In this document: piece by piece, positions 59,011-64,000 of the stretch
Position numbering within the stretch: the first letter of the stretch is position 1
How the letters are laid out: each line of letters starts with the position of its first letter
Origin: an uncultured Lachnospiraceae bacterium
GTDB taxonomy: Bacteria > Bacillota > Clostridia > Lachnospirales > Lachnospiraceae
Direction: 5' to 3'
NCBI GenBank assembly: GCA_902794095.1
Contig: CADBFZ010000002.1
Span: forward strand, 124,001 to 188,000
DNA length: 64,000 nt
The notes under the pieces: generated by a model
What the model saw: only the letters and a program-made list of their open reading frames with translations
Told to the model about the DNA's origin: nothing
The model's database searches: none
Translations under genes and position numbers: made by a program

Positions 59011-59688
59011 ATGGAACAGTATAAGCAGGAATTTATCGATTTTATGATCGAGAGTCAGGTTCTCAAATTCGGAGATTTCACTCTTAAGAGTGGCAGAAAG
59101 TCTCCTTTTTTCATGAATGCGGGAGCGTATGTCACCGGAACCCAGCTCGCAAGGCTCGGAGAGTACTATGCAAAGGCTATTCATGATAATTTCGGGGATG
59201 ATTTCGATGTTCTCTTCGGACCTGCATATAAGGGAATCCCTCTCGGAGTGGCAACAGCCATTGCTTATTCAAAACTCTACGGAATCGATGTAAGATATTG
59301 TTCCAACAGAAAAGAGGTTAAGGATCACGGAGATACCGGAATCCTCCTCGGATCCAAATTAAATGACGGCGACAGGGTCATCATGATCGAGGATGTTACC
59401 ACTTCCGGTAAATCCATCGAGGAGACCTATCCCATCATCAAGGCTCAGGCAAATGTTGAGATCAAGGGACTCATCGTATCTCTTAACCGCATGGAAAAGG
59501 GACTTCACTCCGATGGAAGTGCTCTTGACGAGATCAAAGCCACCTATGGATTCGACGCAGCTGCCATCGTAACCATGGCAGAAGTAACCGAATACCTGTA
59601 CAATACCGAGAGACAGGGCAAGGTTTGGATCGACGATGAGCTCAAGAAGGCCATCGACGAGTACTACTCACTTTACGGAGCTAAATAA
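59011..59688 (+). CDS. pyrE: Orotate phosphoribosyltransferase
   Basis: The 225-residue enzyme makes orotidine 5'-phosphate from orotate and PRPP in pyrimidine synthesis. The PRPP motif RVIMIEDVTTSGKSIEETYP, the opening LKFGDFTLKSGRKSPFFMNA and the loop VLFGPAYKGIPLGVATA match PyrE. An AGTGAGG site supports ATG 59011 rather than 58990. It stands apart from other pyr genes, followed by two small membrane protein genes. Confidence 0.95.
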   Translation: MEQYKQEFIDFMIESQVLKFGDFTLKSGRKSPFFMNAGAYVTGTQLARLGEYYAKAIHDNFGDDFDVLFGPAYKGIPLGVATAIAYSKLYGIDVRYCSNRKEVKDHGDTGILLGSKLNDGDRVIMIEDVTTSGKSIEETYPIIKAQANVEIKGLIVSLNRMEKGLHSDGSALDEIKATYGFDAAAIVTMAEVTEYLYNTERQGKVWIDDELKKAIDEYYSLYGAK

Positions 59689-59712
59689 GAATTAATTCTA
59701 CAGGAGCACAAA

Positions 59713-59868
59713 ATGGAAGAAGAAAAGATCTATAAAGTAGTCAGAGCAACCGGCGCATGGGATCTTGCCATCGGCATCGCAACCATCATTCTCGGACTCG
59801 GTGCGGGCATCATGCTTGTAATAAGCGGAGCAAAGCTCCTCTCATCCAGATCTAAGATAATGTTCTAA
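59713..59868 (+). CDS. Small single-span membrane protein (51 aa)
   Basis: ATG 59713, preceded by CAGGAG, starts a 51-residue protein with a polar N-terminus (MEEEKIYKVV), one long Gly/Ile-rich hydrophobic helix (about 17-42) and a basic end. It was found by reading the gap after pyrE. Codon use is like the neighbours, and it is followed 4 bp later by another membrane protein gene. Function unknown. Confidence 0.7.
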   Translation: MEEEKIYKVVRATGAWDLAIGIATIILGLGAGIMLVISGAKLLSSRSKIMF

Positions 59869-59871
59869 AAA

Positions 59872-60180
59872 ATGCGCAGATCTTACATGTTTACAAACAG
59901 GCGTCATCCCTACATGGGGATAATGTCTGCAATATTGGGACTTATCGCCCTGATCTCTCTTTTGTACGGGATCGGAAGCAGTTATCTGCTGGGCGGTGAT
60001 GTGCCTATGGGATTCGGAGCGGCAGCCCTTTTGGCTACTCTTTATTCGCTTACGGGATGGTTTATGGGAGTTATGGCAGTAAGACTCCCGGATTGTTTTA
60101 AGGTAACAAGCATTACAGGGATAATCCTTAATTCCGCAGCACTGATCCTTTCGGGATTTTTGCTTTGGATCCCCACATAG
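59872..60180 (+). CDS. DUF6142-like small membrane protein
   Basis: The 102-residue protein has three hydrophobic helices (about 15-37, 45-68 and 78-99) and opens with the basic segment FTNRRHPYMG. It resembles DUF6142 proteins of Clostridia. It starts 4 bp after the preceding small gene and is likely cotranscribed with pyrE. Function unknown. Confidence 0.8.
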   Translation: MRRSYMFTNRRHPYMGIMSAILGLIALISLLYGIGSSYLLGGDVPMGFGAAALLATLYSLTGWFMGVMAVRLPDCFKVTSITGIILNSAALILSGFLLWIPT

Positions 60181-60188
60181 TTGTAAAC

Positions 60189-60219
60189 AAAAGCTTCGGA
60201 CTTTGTTCCGGAGCTTTAA
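60189..60219 (+). terminator. Intrinsic terminator
   Basis: A stem of about 11 bp with one G-U pair (60189-60200 and 60207-60217) lies after the small membrane protein genes. The T run is short. Confidence 0.65.
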
Positions 60220-60296
60220 TCATGTAAACAAAGGGGGTTCAGTACCAAATATTGTTATTATTTCTTTAAGATATTACTAAATGTAGATTAACAAAC

Positions 60297-60325
60297 TTGC
60301 ACGAATACCCCTTTTTTAGTAAAAT
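60297..60325 (+). promoter_or_regulatory. Purine operon promoter
   Basis: TTGCAC (60297-60302), a 17-bp spacer and TAAAAT (60320-60325) lie 46 bp before purE. No purine riboswitch or clear PurR box was recognised in 60220-60370. Confidence 0.75.
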
Positions 60326-60370
60326 ACACATGGTTTTACATTTATAAGGAAAAGACTTAGGAGGAAAATG

Positions 60371-60907
60371 ATGAGTACAGCTAAGAAAAAGCCCGCAGCG
60401 GTGGTCGGAATAGTCATGGGCAGTGACTCTGATATGCCCGTAATGGCTAAGGCGGCAGAGATCCTTGATAAGCTGGGGATAGGCTATGAGATGACTATTA
60501 TCTCAGCTCACAGAGAGCCGGATGTCTTTTTTGAATATGCATCATCCGCAGAGAAGAAGGGCTTTAAGGTTATTATCGCAGGTGCCGGAATGGCAGCTCA
60601 TCTTCCCGGTATGTGTGCGGCAATCTTCCCCATGCCTGTAATCGGTATTCCCATGCATACCACATCACTGGGCGGAAGAGATTCACTTTATTCCATCGTA
60701 CAGATGCCCAGTGGAATTCCCGTTGCAACCGTTGCGATAAACGGCGGAGCAAATGCGGGACTCCTTGCAGCCAAGATCCTTGCAACATCTGACAAGAAGC
60801 TTCTTGCAAAGCTCAAGAAGTACTCAGCAGATCTTAAGAAGCAGGTTCAGGATAAGGATGCCAAGCTTCAGGAGATCGGATACAAAAAATACCTCGAGAA
60901 CAAATAA
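60371..60907 (+). CDS. purE: N5-carboxyaminoimidazole ribonucleotide mutase
   Basis: The 178-residue class I PurE has VGIVMGSDSDMPVMAKAAEI, ISAHREPDVFFEYA with the catalytic His, and AGAGMAAHLPGMCAA followed by GIPMHTTSLGGRDSLYSIVQ. It converts N5-CAIR to CAIR. AGGAGG at 60359-60364 favours ATG 60371 over 60368. It is first in the purE-purM-purN-purD cluster; a purK gene is not in the window. Confidence 0.96.
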   Translation: MSTAKKKPAAVVGIVMGSDSDMPVMAKAAEILDKLGIGYEMTIISAHREPDVFFEYASSAEKKGFKVIIAGAGMAAHLPGMCAAIFPMPVIGIPMHTTSLGGRDSLYSIVQMPSGIPVATVAINGGANAGLLAAKILATSDKKLLAKLKKYSADLKKQVQDKDAKLQEIGYKKYLENK

Positions 60908-60930
60908 ATATTTATATAAAGGTGGACAAA

Positions 60931-61962
60931 ATGGCACTTGATTACAAGTCAGCAGGCGTAGATATCGAAGCGGGTTACAGATCCGTAGAACTCATCAAAA
61001 AATGTGTTAGCGAGACTAACAGACCCGAAGTTATGGGAGGCCTCGGAGGATTCTCCGGAGCATTCTCCGCAGCGGCATTCAAGGGAATGGAAGAGCCCGT
61101 ACTTCTCTCCGGAACGGACGGAGTCGGAACCAAACTCAAAGCCGCATTTATTCTTGATAAGCATGACACCATCGGTATCGACTGCGTTGCGATGTGTGTT
61201 AACGACGTAGCATGTGCGGGCGGTGAGCCTCTCTTTTTCCTGGATTACATCGCATGCGGCAAGAACATCCCCGAGAAGATCGCTGAGATCGTAAAGGGTG
61301 TTGCAGAGGGCTGCAAGATGGCAGAGTGCTCACTTGTAGGCGGTGAGACCGCTGAGCATCCCGGAATGATGCCCGATGAAGAGTACGATATCGCAGGATT
61401 CTCCGTAGGTGTTGTTGACAAGAAAGACCTGATCACCGGCGAGAGCATTAAGCCCGGCGACGTACTTGTAGGAATCGGATCAAGCGGAATCCACTCAAAC
61501 GGATTCTCTCTCATCAGAAAAGTATTCGAGATGTCAGAGGAGTCCCTCAAGAAGTATTATGACGAGCTCGGTGAGACTCTCGGCGAAGCTCTTCTTACTC
61601 CCACCAGAATCTATGTAAAGGCCCTCAAGGCTCTTAAGAACGGCGGAGTTAAGGTTAAGGGATGCAGCCACATCACCGGCGGCGGATTCTTCGAGAACAT
61701 TCCCAGAATGCTTCCCGACGGAACCAATGCAAAGATCGACAAGAACAGCTACGATATTCCTCCCATCTTCGGACTCATTCAGAAGACCGGATCCATCGAG
61801 GAGAACATGATGTACAGCACTTACAACATGGGACTCGGAATGGTACTTGCACTTGATCCTGCTGATGCGGACAAGGCTGTAGAGCTCCTTAAGGCTGCCG
61901 GAGAAAAGGCTTGGATCGTCGGAAGCGTTATCGCCGGAGAAAAGGGTGTGACCTTATGTTAA
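60931..61962 (+). CDS. purM: Phosphoribosylformylglycinamidine cyclo-ligase (AIR synthetase)
   Basis: The 343-residue enzyme closes the imidazole ring of FGAM using ATP. Typical segments are DYKSAGVDIEAGYRSVELIK, LLSGTDGVGTKLKAAF, DCVAMCVNDVACAGGEPLFF and the glycine-rich SLVGGETAEHPGMM. An AAAGGTGG site supports ATG 60931. It overlaps the start of purN by 7 bp. Confidence 0.96.
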   Translation: MALDYKSAGVDIEAGYRSVELIKKCVSETNRPEVMGGLGGFSGAFSAAAFKGMEEPVLLSGTDGVGTKLKAAFILDKHDTIGIDCVAMCVNDVACAGGEPLFFLDYIACGKNIPEKIAEIVKGVAEGCKMAECSLVGGETAEHPGMMPDEEYDIAGFSVGVVDKKDLITGESIKPGDVLVGIGSSGIHSNGFSLIRKVFEMSEESLKKYYDELGETLGEALLTPTRIYVKALKALKNGGVKVKGCSHITGGGFFENIPRMLPDGTNAKIDKNSYDIPPIFGLIQKTGSIEENMMYSTYNMGLGMVLALDPADADKAVELLKAAGEKAWIVGSVIAGEKGVTLC

Positions 61963-62582
61963 GAGTTGTCGTCTGTGTAAGCGGAGGCGGAACAAATCTT
62001 CAGGCTATAATCGATGCCGTTAAAGACGGTTCGATAACGGGAGCTGAGTTGGTAGGAGTTATCAGCAACAATCCCGGAGTAAAGAGTCTCGAAAGAGCAG
62101 CTGATGCAGGAATCCCCGCATTTGTTGTAAGACCTAAGGATTTTGCGGTAAGAGACGATTTCCATAAAGCGTTTATGGATAAGCTTGCTGAGCTACAGCC
62201 CGATCTGATCGTACTTGCGGGCTTCCTTGTAAGGATTCCCGAAGAGATGTGCAAGGTTTATCCCGGTAAGATCATCAATATCCACCCTTCACTCATTCCT
62301 TCTTTTTGCGGAGTAGGTTTCTACGGACTTAAAGTTCATGAGAAGGCACTGGAAAGAGGAGTTAAGGTTACCGGAGCCACTGTTCATTTCGTAAACGAGG
62401 GAATGGACGAAGGCCCCATCATCGATCAGATACCCGTAAGAGTACTGGAAGATGATACTCCCGAAGTTCTTCAGAGAAGAGTTATGGAGGAGGCAGAGTG
62501 GAAGCTTCTTCCCAAGGCTATAGATGATATTGCGAACGGACGTCTGGTCATGGAAAACGGCCGCGCCGTCAGAAAGGCATGA
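61956..62582 (+). CDS. purN: Phosphoribosylglycinamide formyltransferase
   Basis: The 208-residue enzyme formylates GAR with 10-formyl-THF. It has VCVSGGGTNLQAIIDAV, the catalytic histidine region IINIHPSLIPSFCGVGFYGL, and VTGATVHFVNEGMDEGPIID with the catalytic Asp. The ATG overlaps the end of purM, and the stop lies one base before the purD start. Confidence 0.95.
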   Translation: MLRVVVCVSGGGTNLQAIIDAVKDGSITGAELVGVISNNPGVKSLERAADAGIPAFVVRPKDFAVRDDFHKAFMDKLAELQPDLIVLAGFLVRIPEEMCKVYPGKIINIHPSLIPSFCGVGFYGLKVHEKALERGVKVTGATVHFVNEGMDEGPIIDQIPVRVLEDDTPEVLQRRVMEEAEWKLLPKAIDDIANGRLVMENGRAVRKA

Positions 62583-62583
62583 T

Positions 62584-63861
62584 ATGAAAATACTTTTAGT
62601 CGGTGGTGGCGGAAGAGAGCATGCGATTGCTTGTGCAATCTCAAAGAGCCCCAAATGTACCAAGCTTTATTGCGCACCCGGAAATGCAGGAATTGCAGCT
62701 ATTGCGGAGTGTGTTCCCATCGGTGTGATGGAATTTGACAAGCTCGTTGCTTTCGCCAAGGAAAAAGAGATCGATTTTGTGGTTATAGGACCGGACGATC
62801 CTCTTGTAGGCGGAATTGTTGATGAGTTTGAAAATGCGGGCTTCAGAACATTCGGTCCCCGCAAGAACGCAGCTATCCTTGAAGGCAGCAAGGCTTTTTC
62901 CAAGGATCTGATGAAAAAGTACAACATTCCCACCGCTGCTTACGAAACTTTCGACGATGCCGAGAAGGCTCTGGAGTATCTCAGAACAAAGGCTGACTTC
63001 CCCATCGTTCTTAAGGCTGACGGACTTGCTCTCGGAAAGGGAGTTCTCATCTGTGAAGATCTTGCTCAGGCTGAAGCCGGAGTTAAGGAGATCATGGAGG
63101 ATAAGAAGTTCGGAAGCGCCGGAAACAGAATGGTCATCGAAGAATTCATGACCGGAAGAGAAGTAAGCGTTCTTTCTTTTGTTGACGGCAAGACCGTCAA
63201 GATTATGTCCTCCGCTCAGGACCACAAGAGAGCGGGAGACGGAGATACCGGACTCAATACCGGAGGAATGGGCAATTTCTCACCCAGCCCCTTCTATACC
63301 AAAGAAGTTTCGGATTTCTGCGATAAATACATTTTCCAGCCTACGGTTGATGCAATGGCTGCAGAGGGAAGACCTTTCCACGGTGTAATCTTCTTCGGCC
63401 TCATGCTTACTCCCAAGGGACCCAGGGTTCTCGAATACAATGCAAGATTCGGCGATCCCGAGGCTCAGGTGGTTCTTCCCAGGCTTGAGAATGATATTAT
63501 AGATGTCTTCGAGGCCTGCATTGACGGACGGCTCGATCAGATAGACCTTAAGTTCTCGGATAACGCCGCAGTGTGCGTAGTCCTTGCAAGTGACGGATAT
63601 CCCGTTAAATACGAGAAGGGATTCCCCATTGAGGGACTTGAGAAGTTCGAAGGCAGAGACGATGTATTCTGCTTCCATGCCGGAACCAAATTTGATGACG
63701 CCGGCAGGATCGTGACGAACGGAGGAAGAGTACTCGGCGTAACCGCTCTCGGAAGTGATCTTAAGACCGCACGTAAGAATGCATACGATGCTACCGAGTG
63801 GGTTTCTTTTGACAATAAGTACATGAGACATGACATCGGCAAAGCTATCGATGAAGCATGA
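62584..63861 (+). CDS. purD: Phosphoribosylamine-glycine ligase (GAR synthetase)
   Basis: The 425-residue ATP-grasp enzyme opens MKILLVGGGGREHAIACAIS and contains FVVIGPDDPLVGGIVDEFEN, LKADGLALGKGVLICED for ATP binding, and RVLEYNARFGDPEAQVVLPR for Mg2+. It joins phosphoribosylamine and glycine. A longer frame exists, but the conserved N-terminus fixes ATG 62584, one base after purN stops. It closes the purine set in the window. Confidence 0.97.
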   Translation: MKILLVGGGGREHAIACAISKSPKCTKLYCAPGNAGIAAIAECVPIGVMEFDKLVAFAKEKEIDFVVIGPDDPLVGGIVDEFENAGFRTFGPRKNAAILEGSKAFSKDLMKKYNIPTAAYETFDDAEKALEYLRTKADFPIVLKADGLALGKGVLICEDLAQAEAGVKEIMEDKKFGSAGNRMVIEEFMTGREVSVLSFVDGKTVKIMSSAQDHKRAGDGDTGLNTGGMGNFSPSPFYTKEVSDFCDKYIFQPTVDAMAAEGRPFHGVIFFGLMLTPKGPRVLEYNARFGDPEAQVVLPRLENDIIDVFEACIDGRLDQIDLKFSDNAAVCVVLASDGYPVKYEKGFPIEGLEKFEGRDDVFCFHAGTKFDDAGRIVTNGGRVLGVTALGSDLKTARKNAYDATEWVSFDNKYMRHDIGKAIDEA

Positions 63862-63881
63862 GTTCGGAGGTAATTAAGAAA

Positions 63882-64000
63882 ATGAAAACCAATAATCTCA
63901 GCAAGAAAATAAGTTCGGCGGCACTGACGTTTTTCATCGTTGCCGCAGTTCTTCTCGTATTATTCGGCAAGCAGTTTGCGCTTACCGTATTTGCGAGCAC
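63882..64000 (+). CDS. Start of a membrane or exported protein (cut by window end)
   Basis: A CGGAGG site precedes ATG 63882, and 39 codons remain in the window. They encode a basic start (MKTNNLSKKI) and a hydrophobic helix (about 13-32, ALTFFIVAAVLLVLFG). The frame stays open to the edge. It could be a signal anchor or the first helix of a membrane protein; the rest is not visible. Confidence 0.65.
   Translation, partial: MKTNNLSKKISSAALTFFIVAAVLLVLFGKQFALTVFAS

Overview
The window looks like a chromosomal segment of an anaerobic, plant-polysaccharide-degrading Lachnospiraceae bacterium of the Butyrivibrio/Pseudobutyrivibrio type. This is inferred from gene content: two cytosolic GH115 alpha-glucuronidases, a GH53 galactanase beside a sugar ABC transporter, a 4-alpha-glucanotransferase, DUF4317 and DUF6142 proteins, ATG starts with AGGAGG-type Shine-Dalgarno sites and TTGACA/TATAAT-type promoters. 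No ribosomal RNA is present, so the genus is an inference.

Layout. 87-1760 (minus strand) is a chemoreceptor. 2031-2849 is a Nudix/winged-helix regulator of the NrtR type. From about 3 kb to 29.9 kb lies an accessory region in which every gene is on the plus strand. It holds small self-contained enzymes (GNAT acetyltransferases, APH-type kinases, a Nudix hydrolase, methyltransferases, a nucleoside deaminase, a CPBP protease, TfoX-like proteins, a diguanylate cyclase, a DUF4143 ATPase and a GH115 enzyme). Between them lie at least six decayed gene remnants, so the region has gained and lost genes repeatedly. At its right end an AT-rich two-gene cassette of unknown function (28384-29297) sits between a broken and an intact start of a low-molecular-weight phosphatase gene.

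30.1-33.3 kb is an NAD biosynthesis/salvage operon (pncA-nadD-pncB-nadE). Two operators in its promoter match the operator in front of the NrtR-like gene 28 kb away, so the regulator and its target can be linked from sequence alone. A second GH115 gene behind a cre-type site, a CBS-domain pyrophosphatase, two tRNA-Leu copies (one with a 54-nt segment in its T-loop), a GNAT gene, a four-unit 62-bp repeat and a K+ channel follow. 40.5-49.6 kb holds sugar uptake and hydrolysis genes (binding protein, two permeases, GH53 galactanase, malQ) with LacI-type operators, small membrane proteins and four tRNA genes (Arg, His, Gln, Lys).

The most striking system is at 52143-58888. It is a six-gene plus-strand operon: a JAMM peptidase, a MoaD-ThiF-rhodanese fusion, a family 2A encapsulin shell protein, a cysteine desulfurase with a 166-residue disordered N-terminus (the expected cargo), a serine O-acetyltransferase, and a rhodanese-TusA-DsrE fusion. 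Together they could make cysteine, strip its sulfur inside a protein nanocompartment and pass that sulfur along a chain of carriers. The JAMM plus MoaD/E1/rhodanese pair resembles the mycobacterial CysO-Mec-MoeZ sulfur-carrier pathway. The window ends with pyrE, two small membrane proteins, the purine genes purE-purM-purN-purD, and the start of a membrane protein cut by the window edge.
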